A DNA stretch of 64,000 nt from assembly GCA_963772955.1 (NCBI GenBank), contig CAVYZF010000020.1, positions 1 to 64,000 of the forward strand, written 5' to 3'. A program made the translations under genes and the position numbers. This stretch comes from Gp6-AA40 sp963772955. Its GTDB lineage: Bacteria > Acidobacteriota > Vicinamibacteria > Vicinamibacterales > UBA2999. Below the pieces are notes generated by a model that was given only the letters and a program-made list of their open reading frames with translations, was not told the DNA's origin and ran no database searches. Shown here piece after piece: positions 17,008 through 25,885 of this stretch. How positions within the stretch are numbered: position 1 is the stretch's first letter; each line of letters begins with the position of its first letter.

Positions 17008-18231
17008 TCAGCGAGTCGGCGACACCGACGAACGCGCGGCGGCAAATCGCCGCTCGACCGCCTCGTTGGTCGCCTGCCAGATGCTGGGCGATCTCGTCGA
17101 TCGAATCGCCGCCCAGCTTTTCAAGGAAGGCGTCCGCGAGGACGAAGGACACCATCGCTTCACCAACAACAGCGGCCGCCGGGACCGCGCACACGTCGCT
17201 GCGCTCGATGGCAGCCTCAGCATTCTGCATCGTGGTGAGGTCGACGGATCGAAGCGGCTGCATGAGCGTGGCAATCGGCTTCATGAAGCCGGTGACGCGC
17301 ACGTCCTCACCGTTGGTGACGCCGCCCTCGAGACCGCCTGCGTTGTTCGTCGGCCGGGTCAGCGGTCCATCGTCCCGAGAGGACGGAAGGATTTCGTCGT
17401 GCACGCGCGACCCGGGACGGAAGGCCACGTCAGGGCCGATGCCGATGCCAACCGCCTTGATGGCGTGGATGCACATCATCGCCTGCGCCAGACGGCCATC
17501 GAGCTTCCGGTCCCATTGCACGTAGGAACCGAGACCGACGAGGTAGTCCCTTCGCGATGATCTCGAAAGCACCGCCGAGCGTGTCGCCAGCGGCCTTGGC
17601 GGCGTCGATCGCCGCGATCATCTTCTGCTGCAGGCCTTCGTCAACGCATCGGAGCGGCGAGTCATCCGCGAGCGCCTGCGCTTCGTCGAAGGAGACGGCT
17701 CGTGTGTCCGGCAATGCGATCCCGCCAATGGCCGAGACGTGACTCGTGACGCGGACACCGAATCGCCCGAGCAACTGGCGCGCCAGCGAACCGGCCGCAA
17801 CGCGCGCAGCCGTCTCTCGTGCGCTCGCGCGTTCGAGCACATCGCGGACGTCGGTGTGGCCGTACTTGATTGCGCCGGCGAGGTCGGCATGTCCCGGTCG
17901 AGGACGCGTGACATCAGGACGATTGGCTCCCGGTCGACCCCTCTGGCATCTCGCGCTCGACGTACATCGTCTGCTGCCAGTTCACCCAGTCACGATTGCG
18001 AATGAGCAGGGCGATCGGTGCGCCTGTCGAACGGCCGTGCCGCACGCCGGCGATGATCTCCGCGCGGTCGCTTTCGATCTGCATCCGGCGCCCGCGGCCG
18101 TAGCCGCCCTGACGACGACGAAGTTGAGCGTTGAGGGCGTCGATATCGATCTCGAGACCCGCGGGCATGCCGTCGAGGGTCATCACGAGCGTCTGGCCGT
18201 GTGACTCACCCGCGGTGAGAAATCTCAGCAT
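17008..18231 (-). CDS. aroC: Chorismate synthase (three frameshifts)
   Basis: Last step of the shikimate pathway: EPSP to chorismate, FMN-dependent. Landmarks: FLTAGESHGQTLVMTLDGMPAG, RRRQGGYGRGRRM, GRSTGAPIALLIRNRD, TRPRPGHADLAGAIKYGH, RASARETAARVAAG, GLGSYVQWDRKLDG and a C-terminal IAHL/ATNEAVERRF tail. Extra bases in the GGGG near 17940, the AAGG near 17551 and the GCAGGCG near 17082 break the frame; removed, the protein has 406 residues. A TAGAAT box lies ten bases upstream of ATG 18231. It heads the operon with def-fmt-rsmB-PASTA-rpe; the other aromatic genes lie at 33-43 kb. Confidence 0.9.
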
Positions 18232-18330
18232 TCGAATCTCAATTCTATACCGAAGAAATTGCGCACTTTCCGGGCCTCGCGCGCGATCGCCCGAAGAATG
18301 GCGCGGGCTCGAGGTTGCATGGCTGCGGGC

Positions 18331-21168
18331 ATGAGCCGACTTCTGCACGATCGCTACTACGCCTACGCAGCGCAGCACGCGTGGGACCTCGCAACGGGTG
18401 AGAGCGTCACGATCGACACGATCGCAACGGTGCCGTCGAACTCGTCACCGGTCGTCGAGTCGCTCGCCGAGGTGCTCGATCACGGGCGAGACGGTGAGCC
18501 GCGCTGGGTGGTCGTGGAGACCGCGACGGGTCAGTCGTCGCTCGCAGTCGCCAGGCGGCTGGCCGAGGATGCGCGCGCACGAGGATTCGTGCCGATCGCG
18601 GTCGATGTCTATCTCCGGCTGAGAGGCCTGCTCGATGAGGACCTCAGGCATCGAGCGCTCATGCTGATTCTGCCGCCCGGTGCCGCGCTGGACCCAGCGC
18701 GTGAAGCATCGTTGTGTGCGGCTGCGCTTTCGCCACGTCCGCATCTGCTCGTGTCGTTTCGCAGCGGCCGTGTCTCGTCGTACCCGCCGGGTTCGCGCGT
18801 GTCCCCGTCGAGCAGGGATACAACATCTTCTGCGTCGGGTCATCTCGTACGGGAGGCGAGAGCCGTGTACGGTGCCGGCGTTGCGCCGCGGCCTGCGCTC
18901 CCTGCGCTTCCGGATGACGTCGTCAAACACATGGCGCGTGGATCGCGTTGGGTCGACCTGTGGCGGTCGGGAAGACATGCGGCTGCGGAACGGCTCCTGC
19001 GCGACGTCGCCGGTGCGGTGCTCAGGCGCCGGGCGCTCGTGCCTGCGGCGAATGTGCTGATTGCGCTCGGCCGGCTGATGCTCGAGCGGGGCCGCGCGTC
19101 AGACGCGGACGCGATGTTTGGCGAAGCTGCGACACATGCGCAGGCTGCGAAGCACGAAGCGCTGTCCGCGACGGCGCGAGTCTGGCAGGCCTCGGCCAGG
19201 ACCGATGCCGCGCAATTGTCGGCCGCGGAGTCGTTGTGCCGCGCTGCGATCCTGGCTGGCACTCTCATTGGGGGTGAACGCGCGCGGGGCGAAGCGACGC
19301 TCGCGCGCACGCTGCTGTGGCAGGGGCGTGTATGGGAGGCGTCGACGCGGGAGTTGCGCGTCGAGACCGACGATCACGAACTGGCGGCGTGCGTGGCTGC
19401 GACGGCGGTTCGCGTGTCGATCGCCAATGGAGACGTGTTCGCGGCCGGCCAGCGTGCCCGCGAGCTGTTGACGCTGGCGAGCGAGTCGGGCCACGTGCTG
19501 GTGCGCGTCATCGCGTTGTCCGCTCATTTGCGTGTCTTGCTCGAGGCCGGCGATTTGACGCTGGCCGAGCGGATGCTTGTCGAGATCAGAGACGCGGCGC
19601 GAGTGGCGCGAACACCGCTTCGCCTCGCGCGCGCCCGTTTGCTCTGGGTAGACGCGTTGCGACGGGCGGGGCGAGAGCGCGACGCCGAACGTGAGCTGCG
19701 AGACTTGCGCCGGCTTCGGAGCGCGACGCCTCCTCTCCTGCGCTCGGCGATCGACGGCCGGTTGCGAGGCGACGTGCGGTGGCCTCGTCGCGAGCCGGTG
19801 ACGCTCACTGTTCCGAGCGCCGCCGCGACCATGGTCGTCATGGCGCGGGACGAGGATGAGGATCGCGACGCCGTGCGGAAAGTTCTGGCGTTTGCAGCAG
19901 CGCCTCTTCAGGCCAGTCGCATCGATGTCTACTCGGCAGATGCGGGTCCGGACACGAGGGTGCTGAGCATCGGATCGGGCATCGCGACAGCGCTTGGCTC
20001 GCGCGTGCTCGAGGCAGGCATTGCCATCAGCACCTGCGCGGGAGGCGCTGGAGGCGAGCTGGGTGTTCCGGTGCGGGTCGGTTCGCGACTCGTTGCCGCG
20101 ATCGTCGCACGCTGGCCGATCGATCGGGTGCCGCCCGGTCAGGCACGCGACCTCCTCGAGTTGACGGCGGCAGCTGCGGCGCCACGCATCGACGCGATGC
20201 GAGCGACGGCGCGCGAAGTCGCCAGCGCGTCGATCGCGATCCCCGAGCTCGTTGGCTCGAGTCCCGCGATTGCGGATGTACGCCGCTCGGTGTCGCGCGC
20301 GGCAGCGGCGCCCTTCTCGGTGCTCATCGAAGGGGAGAGCGGATCTGGAAAGGAGCTCGTTGCTCGTGCGTTGCACCACTTGAGCCCAAGACGCGAGCGC
20401 CGATTCTGCGACGTCAACTGCGCGGCGCTGCCCGACGAGCTCCTCGAGTCGGAGCTGTTCGGCCACACGAAGGGCGCGTTCACTGGGGCGATGTCCGATC
20501 GCGCCGGCCTCGTCGAGGAGGCCGACGGTGGGACCTTGTTCCTCGACGAGGTCGCCGATCTGTCGCCGCGTGCGCAGGCGAAGCTGCTGCGGGTCCTGCA
20601 GCAGCAGGAAGTGCGTCGCGTCGGCGCGACGGTCAGCCGGAAGGTCGACATCCGCGTGGTCAGCGCCGCGAATCGCGACATGCGGAACGAGGTCGCCGAA
20701 GGCCGGTTTCGCCAGGACCTGCTCTATCGTCTGGACGTCGTGCGCATCCGCGTTCCGCCGCTGCGTGAGCGTCCCGAAGACATTCCCGTGCTGGCCGATC
20801 ACGTCTGGCGAGCGTCGGCCACGCGCGTGGGATCGCAGGCCACATTGACCCACGGCGTGATGGCGTCGCTCGCGCGCTATCACTGGCCGGGCAACGTGCG
20901 TGAACTTCAGAACGTGCTGGCAGGAGTGGCCGTGTGCGCACCTGCGCGAGGGCAGGTCAAGGCGGCGTTGCTGCCGCCGTTCATTACGGGTGCGGTCTCG
21001 CCATCGACGACGCGCCTATCCGATGCGCGCGACCAGTTCGAGCGCAAGTTCATCGAGCTGACGCTGGCACGTGCTGGCGGCCGTCGTTCGAAAGCTGCGC
21101 GCGAACTTGGCCTGTCTCGCCAGGGCCTGCTCAAGATGATGGCCAGGCTGGGAATCGGAAAGCAGTAG
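18331..21168 (+). CDS. Sigma-54-dependent transcriptional activator with a large non-receiver sensory region
   Basis: C-terminal bacterial enhancer-binding module: Walker A GESGSGKE, GAFTGA loop contacting sigma-54, Walker B GGTLFLDEV, R-fingers, sensor II HWPGNVRELQN, and a Fis-type helix-turn-helix (RRSKAARELGLSRQGLLKMMARLGI). About 600 residues precede it: an N-terminal part like a degenerate ATPase domain (WVVVETATGQSSLAVARRLAE), a long run of TPR-like helices (residues about 200-470), and a GAF-like segment. No phosphoacceptor receiver domain is present, so it probably senses a ligand or partner. In-frame starts exist from TTG 18259; ATG 18331 is chosen because upstream residues are an Arg-rich low-complexity stretch. 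Divergent from aroC. Confidence 0.85.
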   Translation: MSRLLHDRYYAYAAQHAWDLATGESVTIDTIATVPSNSSPVVESLAEVLDHGRDGEPRWVVVETATGQSSLAVARRLAEDARARGFVPIAVDVYLRLRGLLDEDLRHRALMLILPPGAALDPAREASLCAAALSPRPHLLVSFRSGRVSSYPPGSRVSPSSRDTTSSASGHLVREARAVYGAGVAPRPALPALPDDVVKHMARGSRWVDLWRSGRHAAAERLLRDVAGAVLRRRALVPAANVLIALGRLMLERGRASDADAMFGEAATHAQAAKHEALSATARVWQASARTDAAQLSAAESLCRAAILAGTLIGGERARGEATLARTLLWQGRVWEASTRELRVETDDHELAACVAATAVRVSIANGDVFAAGQRARELLTLASESGHVLVRVIALSAHLRVLLEAGDLTLAERMLVEIRDAARVARTPLRLARARLLWVDALRRAGRERDAERELRDLRRLRSATPPLLRSAIDGRLRGDVRWPRREPVTLTVPSAAATMVVMARDEDEDRDAVRKVLAFAAAPLQASRIDVYSADAGPDTRVLSIGSGIATALGSRVLEAGIAISTCAGGAGGELGVPVRVGSRLVAAIVARWPIDRVPPGQARDLLELTAAAAAPRIDAMRATAREVASASIAIPELVGSSPAIADVRRSVSRAAAAPFSVLIEGESGSGKELVARALHHLSPRRERRFCDVNCAALPDELLESELFGHTKGAFTGAMSDRAGLVEEADGGTLFLDEVADLSPRAQAKLLRVLQQQEVRRVGATVSRKVDIRVVSAANRDMRNEVAEGRFRQDLLYRLDVVRIRVPPLRERPEDIPVLADHVWRASATRVGSQATLTHGVMASLARYHWPGNVRELQNVLAGVAVCAPARGQVKAALLPPFITGAVSPSTTRLSDARDQFERKFIELTLARAGGRRSKAARELGLSRQGLLKMMARLGIGKQ

Positions 21169-21185
21169 GCAGACCGCTTACTGCT
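21161..21185. terminator. Stem-loop between convergent activator and glutaminase genes
   Basis: AGCAGTA (21161-21167) pairs with TACTGCT (21179-21185) around an 11-base loop, spanning the activator stop codon and ending just before the glutaminase stop. It could terminate from both sides; there is no long T-run. Confidence 0.35.
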
Positions 21186-21187
21186 TA

Positions 21188-22180
21188 CTACAAGATTGCA
21201 TCCAGGAAGCTCGAGCCCACGTTCAGGCAATCGAACACGTGCAGGCCGAGACGTGAGGCGAGGTCAACGCACACCTCGGTGCCGCGGCAGCTGTTTCCAT
21301 ACGGATCCAGTCGCGGTGAGTAGGTGCCGATTCCGAGCTGGCGATTGACGACCGTGATCACGCCGCCGCTGACGCCGCTCTTCGCTGGCACGCCCACGCG
21401 ATACGCCCACTGCCCCGAGTAGTCGTACATCCCGCAGGTGAACATGATCGACAACATGTCCTTGACGTGCGTGGGCGAGTAGGCCATGCGCCCACTCGTC
21501 GGATGGCGTCCCATGTTGGACAGCGTCGCCGCCATCATGGCCAGGTCGCGACAGTTCACGAGGATGGAGCACTGCTTGAAGTACGAGTCGAGCGCCGCTT
21601 CAGCCTTTTCGTGCACGAGGCCAAAGTTGAGAAGGAGGTGAGCGATGGCGCGATTGCGATGCCCGGTGCGACGTTCGGATTCGTAGACGGCGCGGTCGAT
21701 CGAGAGCTGCCGTCCTGCGATGACGCTGAACCGATCGAGCAGGTATTCGAACGTTCGATGGCCGTAGCGCGCGTGGAGCAATGCCGTCACCGTGATTGCG
21801 CCCGAGTTGATCATCGGGTTGTACGGCCGGTTGCTGCCGTTCTGGAGCTCGATCGAGTTGAACACGTCACCGCTCGGCTCCACGCCGACGTGCTCGAAGA
21901 CCTTGGTGGGACCGAATTCCTCAAGTGCCATGCCGTAGGTGAATGGCTTGGAGATCGACTGAATCGTGAACTGACGATCGCAGTCGCCAGCCTCGAACGT
22001 CCGGCCGTCGGCGGTCACCAGGCAGACGCCGAACGCTTCCGGATCGGCCTTGCTCAACTCGGGGATGTAGGTCGCGACCTCGCCGGTCGTGTGCGGTAAG
22101 TGCTTCTCGTAGACCTCGTCGATCATGATCTGGAGCTCGTGCCCGCGCGCGACCACGCTGCCTGCGTCTGAAATGGACAT
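21188..22180 (-). CDS. glsA: Glutaminase A
   Basis: Serine beta-lactamase-fold glutaminase hydrolysing glutamine to glutamate and ammonia. The QSISKPFTYGMAL motif holds the Ser-x-x-Lys catalytic pair; NPMINSGAI, YGHRTFE, NRAIAHLLLNFG and the SGVSGGVITVVNRQLGIGTYSPRLD block are characteristic. Chosen ATG 22180 (MSISDAGSVVARG) gives 330 residues; an upstream in-frame extension has no matching family sequence. No visible operon partner. Confidence 0.92.
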   Translation of the reverse strand: MSISDAGSVVARGHELQIMIDEVYEKHLPHTTGEVATYIPELSKADPEAFGVCLVTADGRTFEAGDCDRQFTIQSISKPFTYGMALEEFGPTKVFEHVGVEPSGDVFNSIELQNGSNRPYNPMINSGAITVTALLHARYGHRTFEYLLDRFSVIAGRQLSIDRAVYESERRTGHRNRAIAHLLLNFGLVHEKAEAALDSYFKQCSILVNCRDLAMMAATLSNMGRHPTSGRMAYSPTHVKDMLSIMFTCGMYDYSGQWAYRVGVPAKSGVSGGVITVVNRQLGIGTYSPRLDPYGNSCRGTEVCVDLASRLGLHVFDCLNVGSSFLDAIL

Positions 22181-22336
22181 GGATGCGCCCGGCCGTAGCA
22201 ATCGGAGTGCCCGACACGAGTTGTGCTGCACTGAGGGCCATCTGGTGAGGTGGAAGGACTTACAGCGGACGACGTAGCTGTCGATTTTCACGCCAGAGCA
22301 GACAAGAACGTCGCACGTCCTGAATGTGGATACATA

Positions 22337-22366
22337 TTCGAATGATCACGTTCGCTCGCCTATAAT
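22337..22366 (+). promoter_or_regulatory. Promoter for the DUF1080 protein gene
   Basis: A consensus TATAAT (22361-22366) is preceded by TTCGAA (22337-22342) with an 18-base spacer. The start codon at 22386 has GGAGAGG upstream, so this gene, unlike several neighbours, has a conventional leader. Confidence 0.6.
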
Positions 22367-22385
22367 CCGCGCCGGAGAGGGTCTT

Positions 22386-22985
22386 ATGAAAACGATGGCA
22401 CTGAGAAAGGCAGCACCACTGTGCGTGGCGGTGTGTGCGCTCTCGTTCTCGATCGCTGGATCAACGGTCAATGCCCAGGGAGGCTGGACCACGCTCCTCG
22501 AGGGTACCAGCCTGGCGGGTTGGAACAAGGTCGGCGACGCCAACTGGGAGGTCGTGGACAAGGTCGTGCAGGCCAACAAAGGCGGAGCCAGCTTTCTGGT
22601 GACGCCCGCCCAATACAGCGACTTTCAGATCACTGCGGACTTCTGGGTGACCGACGATGCGAACAGCGGAATCTTCATTCGGTGCGAGGACCCGAAGACG
22701 ATCAACGCGATGAACGCGTACGAGGTGAACATCTTCGACAAGCGCCCGGATCAGAGCTACCGCACCGGCGCGATTGTCGATGTGGCCAAGCCGGCCAGCG
22801 TCATCATGACTGGCGGCAAATGGAACACCATCGACATCACGGCCAAAGGCACGAAGCTGACCGTGTTGATCAACGGGATGAAGATGGTCGACGTCGACGA
22901 CACCAAGCACGCGAAGGGCAACATCGCCCTCCAGTACGGTGCGGGCACGGTGAAGTTCCGGAACGTGCGGCTGCGGACGTTGTAG
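22386..22985 (+). CDS. Secreted DUF1080 (3-keto-disaccharide hydrolase-like) protein
   Basis: A signal peptide (APLCVAVCALSFSIAGSTVNAQ) and a concanavalin-like jelly-roll DUF1080 domain: WTTLLEGTSLAGWNKVGDANWEVVDKVVQAN, DFQITADFWVTDDANSGIFIRCED, NAYEVNIFDKR, GKWNTIDITAKGTKLTVLINGMKMVDVDD and GNIALQYGAGTVKFRNVRLRTL. Some family members hydrolyse glucosides or 3-ketodisaccharides; substrate here is unknown. SD GGAGAGG lies upstream. A related but distinct secreted protein is at 56877. Confidence 0.85.
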   Translation: MKTMALRKAAPLCVAVCALSFSIAGSTVNAQGGWTTLLEGTSLAGWNKVGDANWEVVDKVVQANKGGASFLVTPAQYSDFQITADFWVTDDANSGIFIRCEDPKTINAMNAYEVNIFDKRPDQSYRTGAIVDVAKPASVIMTGGKWNTIDITAKGTKLTVLINGMKMVDVDDTKHAKGNIALQYGAGTVKFRNVRLRTL

Positions 22986-23017
22986 CGGTCCGGCGCGCGG
23001 GCAAGAGATCCCGCAGG

Positions 23018-23671
23018 CTAGCGAGACGGAGCCTCGCTGGCCTGGCGGGCCATCGTGAGTGCGCGGCTGAACACGTCAGTCGCCTGCGCTCCCGAAATGC
23101 CGTAACGGCCGTCGATGACGAAGAAGGGGACACCGGTGACGCCGAGCATCCGGGCCTCTTCGAGGTCCCGCCTGACGTCTTCCAGGTAGCGATCGCTTTC
23201 CAGGGCCTCACGCACTTCGGCAGCGTCGAGGCCCTCGCCGACCGCGAGACTCACAAGCGACTCGACGTCGAAGACCGACCGCTGCTCGTTGAAGTACGCC
23301 TTGTACAGCCGCTCGAGCATCTGATCTTCGCGGTCATGTCCTTTGGCCAGTTGGACGAGGCGATGCGCGTCGAGGGTGTTCCCGGTCTGGCCTTTTTCCG
23401 TCAGGTGGTATTCGAGGCCCTCGGCTGCTGCCATGACCTCCATGTTGTGGTCCATCTCACGGACACGATCCTCCGTGAGCCGATACTTCGACATCAGCAT
23501 CGTCCGCCGGTTTGCCGTTTCACCCCGGGGCTTGGTGGGATCGAGCTGGAACGCGCGATGTGCAATCGTCACATCGGCTTTCCCCTCGAACGATGCCAGC
23601 GCTTTCTCGAGTCGGCGCTTTCCAAGAAAGCACCAGGGGCAGACGATGTCGGACCAGATATCGATATGCAT
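23018..23671 (-). CDS. DsbA-family oxidoreductase (FrnE-like)
   Basis: Thioredoxin-fold protein without a signal peptide, so cytosolic. Begins MHIDIWSDIVCPWCFLGKRRLE, with the CPWC redox pair, then an all-helical insertion and GVTGVPFFVIDGRYGISGAQ holding the cis-Pro loop. This matches the FrnE/2-hydroxychromene-2-carboxylate isomerase-like group of DsbA oxidoreductases (217 residues). A TAGACT box lies seven bases before the ATG, suggesting a leaderless transcript. Confidence 0.87.
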   Translation of the reverse strand: MHIDIWSDIVCPWCFLGKRRLEKALASFEGKADVTIAHRAFQLDPTKPRGETANRRTMLMSKYRLTEDRVREMDHNMEVMAAAEGLEYHLTEKGQTGNTLDAHRLVQLAKGHDREDQMLERLYKAYFNEQRSVFDVESLVSLAVGEGLDAAEVREALESDRYLEDVRRDLEEARMLGVTGVPFFVIDGRYGISGAQATDVFSRALTMARQASEAPSR

Positions 23672-23681
23672 CGATACAAGT

Positions 23682-24011
23682 CTAGAGCGTCGAGACGTCC
23701 GCAGAGATGATCCCCTGGCATGCCGAGCAGACGATCGCGCGGCCGCCACGAGGAAGGGGAGACGTGAAGCTGACCTGCGAGCGTTTGAGGCGCAGCACGC
23801 GCAGGCTGCGAACGAGCTCTCGGCAGTGAGGACATCTTGCCGGGAACTCGAGCGTGTAGACCGCTCCGCCCTCCCACTCCGCCGGAATCGTTTCGGCGGA
23901 GGCCTCGAGGTTGTAGATCTCTTCTTCCTCGGGCTGGACCGGCACCAGACACAGCGGGCACTTCGTCGCACCGGACGGCAACTTCTCTCCGCAGGCCGTG
24001 CACGTATTCAT
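23682..24011 (-). CDS. Zinc-ribbon protein of unknown function
   Basis: A 109-residue protein with three CxxC pairs: CTACGEKLPSGATKCPLC at the N terminus (a complete zinc ribbon), CPHC in the middle and CSAC near the C terminus, the last two probably forming a second zinc site around a basic strand segment (RVLRLKRSQVSFTSP). No catalytic domain is seen. Expression may be leaderless: TACAAT lies eight bases before ATG. It precedes the DsbA-like gene by ten bases in the same direction and could be cotranscribed. Confidence 0.7.
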   Translation of the reverse strand: MNTCTACGEKLPSGATKCPLCLVPVQPEEEEIYNLEASAETIPAEWEGGAVYTLEFPARCPHCRELVRSLRVLRLKRSQVSFTSPLPRGGRAIVCSACQGIISADVSTL

Positions 24012-24037
24012 GGCGTGAGATTGTAAAGCAGGGCCGT

Positions 24038-24084
24038 GCGGGTCTGCCTTCGACTTCGCTCAGGCCAGGAAAGACCCGCCTCTA
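24038..24084. repeat. Dispersed hairpin element, copy 3 (TAGAGGCG family)
   Basis: GCGGGTCT (24038-24045) pairs with AGACCCGC (24072-24079); the loop contains TTCGACTTCGCTCAGG. Read on the minus strand it begins TTCGTAGAGGCGGGTCT, like the copies at 124 and 11450. It lies in the divergent region between the zinc-ribbon and permease genes. Confidence 0.45.
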
Positions 24085-24142
24085 CGAAGTGTGAAGACCG
24101 GGGACTGAGGACCGGAGACCGAAGACAGGAGAGAATGACCGC

Positions 24143-25063
24143 GTGTGGGCGTATCTCGCGCGGCGTCTTCTGCTGACGGTGCCCGTGCTCCTCGGCGTCG
24201 CGACGCTCGTCTTCGCCCTGATTCATTTCATCCCCGGCGATCCGGCGCGCGCGATCCTCGGCGACGTCGCCTCGGAGACGGACATCGCGCAATTGCGCCA
24301 GCAACTCGGCCTCGATCGGCCACTGGCGGCGCAATACGTGGCGTTTCTTGGCGGGCTGGTTCGCGCCGATCTCGGAACGTCTCTGCGAACGGGGACACCG
24401 GTCGCCGGCCAGATTCTCGAACGCCTGCCTGCGACCTTCGAGCTGGCGAGCGCCGCGATCCTCGTCGCGCTCGCCTTTGCCATTCCGCTTGGCATCGTCG
24501 CCGCCGTCTGGCGAGGAACCATGGTCGATCACACAGCGATGACGCTGTCATTGGCGGGGGTGTCGATGCCGAACTTCTGGCTCGGACCGTTGCTGGCGAT
24601 TGTTTTTGGCGTGGAGCTTGGCTGGCTTCCGGTATCCGGGCGAGGTGGCATCGACCACCTGGTGTTGCCGGCGGTCTCGCTCGGCGCGGCGCTCGCGGCG
24701 GTCCTCGCGCGCATGACGCGCGCGAGCCTGGTCGATCAGCTACGAGAGCCCTATACGCAGGCGGCGCGCGCGCGTGGCGTCTCTCGAACGCGAGCGGTAC
24801 TTCGCCACGCATTTCGAAACAGCCTGATCCCGATCGTGACGCTCGCGGGTCTACAGGTTGGCGCTGTTCTGACAGGCGCGGTCATCACCGAGACGATCTT
24901 CGCGTGGCCGGGTGTCGGCCGGTTGCTGATCCAGTCGATCGGCTTCCGCGACTACCCGATGGTGCAGGGATGCATCCTGCTGATCGCGGTCACGTACGTC
25001 GGCGTGAATCTCGTGGTCGATCTGATGTACGTCGTTCTCGATCCACGAATCAGATACCAATGA
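24143..25063 (+). CDS. ABC transporter permease, DppB/OppB type
   Basis: Inner-membrane permease of the peptide/nickel family: N-terminal signature MWAYLARRLLLTVPVLLGVATLVFALIHFIPGDPAR, six predicted helices and the EAA loop (YTQAARARGVSRTRAVLRHAFRNSLIPIVTLAG) that contacts the ATPase. Ends VVLDPRIRYQ as usual for DppB. GTG start at 24143. Coupled to the second permease by an ATGA overlap. No binding protein or ATPase gene is adjacent. Confidence 0.88.
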   Translation: MWAYLARRLLLTVPVLLGVATLVFALIHFIPGDPARAILGDVASETDIAQLRQQLGLDRPLAAQYVAFLGGLVRADLGTSLRTGTPVAGQILERLPATFELASAAILVALAFAIPLGIVAAVWRGTMVDHTAMTLSLAGVSMPNFWLGPLLAIVFGVELGWLPVSGRGGIDHLVLPAVSLGAALAAVLARMTRASLVDQLREPYTQAARARGVSRTRAVLRHAFRNSLIPIVTLAGLQVGAVLTGAVITETIFAWPGVGRLLIQSIGFRDYPMVQGCILLIAVTYVGVNLVVDLMYVVLDPRIRYQ

Positions 25064-25854
25064 AACACGCCGGCGCCCTCATCGTCGGCCTTGCCGTTCT
25101 TGCGGCGGTGATCGGACCGTGGCTCGTGCCGTTCGATCCGTCAGCGCAGGAACTGGCGCTGCGGCTCGAAGGCCCGAGTCGTCTTCACTGGCTGGGGCTC
25201 GACGAGTTGGGCCGCGACATCCTTGCGCGCATCATGTCCGGAGCGCGCGTTTCTCTCTTCGTCGGGCTCGTCGTGGTGTCGGTGTCAGCGTCGATCGGGG
25301 CGCTGATGGGATCGCTCGCGGGTTACTACGGCGGCATCGTCGACGAAGTGATCAGCCGAGTCATCGACATCCTGCTGGCGTTTCCCGGTCTGCTGCTCGC
25401 GATCGCGCTCGTCGCGGTGCTCGGGCCGAGCCTGACCAACGTTGCGCTTGCACTTTCGCTGATCGGGTGGGTCGGATACGCGCGCGTCGTTCGCGCGCAA
25501 GTCCTGCAGGCTCGCGAATTCGAATACGTCGCTGCAGCCCGTGCGATCGGCGCGGCGACTCCTCGAATCCTGATTCGTCACGTGCTGCCAGCGGCGCTTC
25601 CAGCGCTCACCGTTCAAGCAACACTCGGCATGGGCGGGGCGATCCTCTCTGAGGCCGCCCTCAGCTTCCTGGGTCTCGGCGTGCAGCCACCGACTCCCAG
25701 TTGGGGAGCCATGCTGAACTACGGTCGTGCGCACGTGCTCGACGCGCCACATCTCACGGTGTTTCCGGGACTCGCGATCGCGCTCGTCGTGTTGGGATTG
25801 AATCTGCTGGGAGACAGCCTGCGCGACAAGCTTGACGGGGCAGAGTCCGGCTAA
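25060..25854 (+). CDS. ABC transporter permease, DppC/OppC type
   Basis: Partner permease. N-terminal helix, the HWLGLDELGRDILARIMSGARVSLFVGL signature, LAFPGLLLAIALVAVLGPSL, EAA loop (YVAAARAIGAATPRILIRHVLPAALPALTVQ) and SFLGLGVQPPTPSWGAML are all typical. It forms the other half of the translocation pore. The ATG lies inside the dppB stop. The set lacks DppA, DppD and DppF here, so these must come from elsewhere in the genome. Confidence 0.88.
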   Translation: MKHAGALIVGLAVLAAVIGPWLVPFDPSAQELALRLEGPSRLHWLGLDELGRDILARIMSGARVSLFVGLVVVSVSASIGALMGSLAGYYGGIVDEVISRVIDILLAFPGLLLAIALVAVLGPSLTNVALALSLIGWVGYARVVRAQVLQAREFEYVAAARAIGAATPRILIRHVLPAALPALTVQATLGMGGAILSEAALSFLGLGVQPPTPSWGAMLNYGRAHVLDAPHLTVFPGLAIALVVLGLNLLGDSLRDKLDGAESG

Positions 25855-25885
25855 AACCCTCCACTATGACGGTGGCGTACGGCCC

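Noticed and set aside
167..18231. Programmed ribosomal frameshifting or true pseudogenes as explanation for the broken frames
   Set aside because: Too many independent sites in essential genes, mostly +1, without common slippery sequences; sequence error is simpler.
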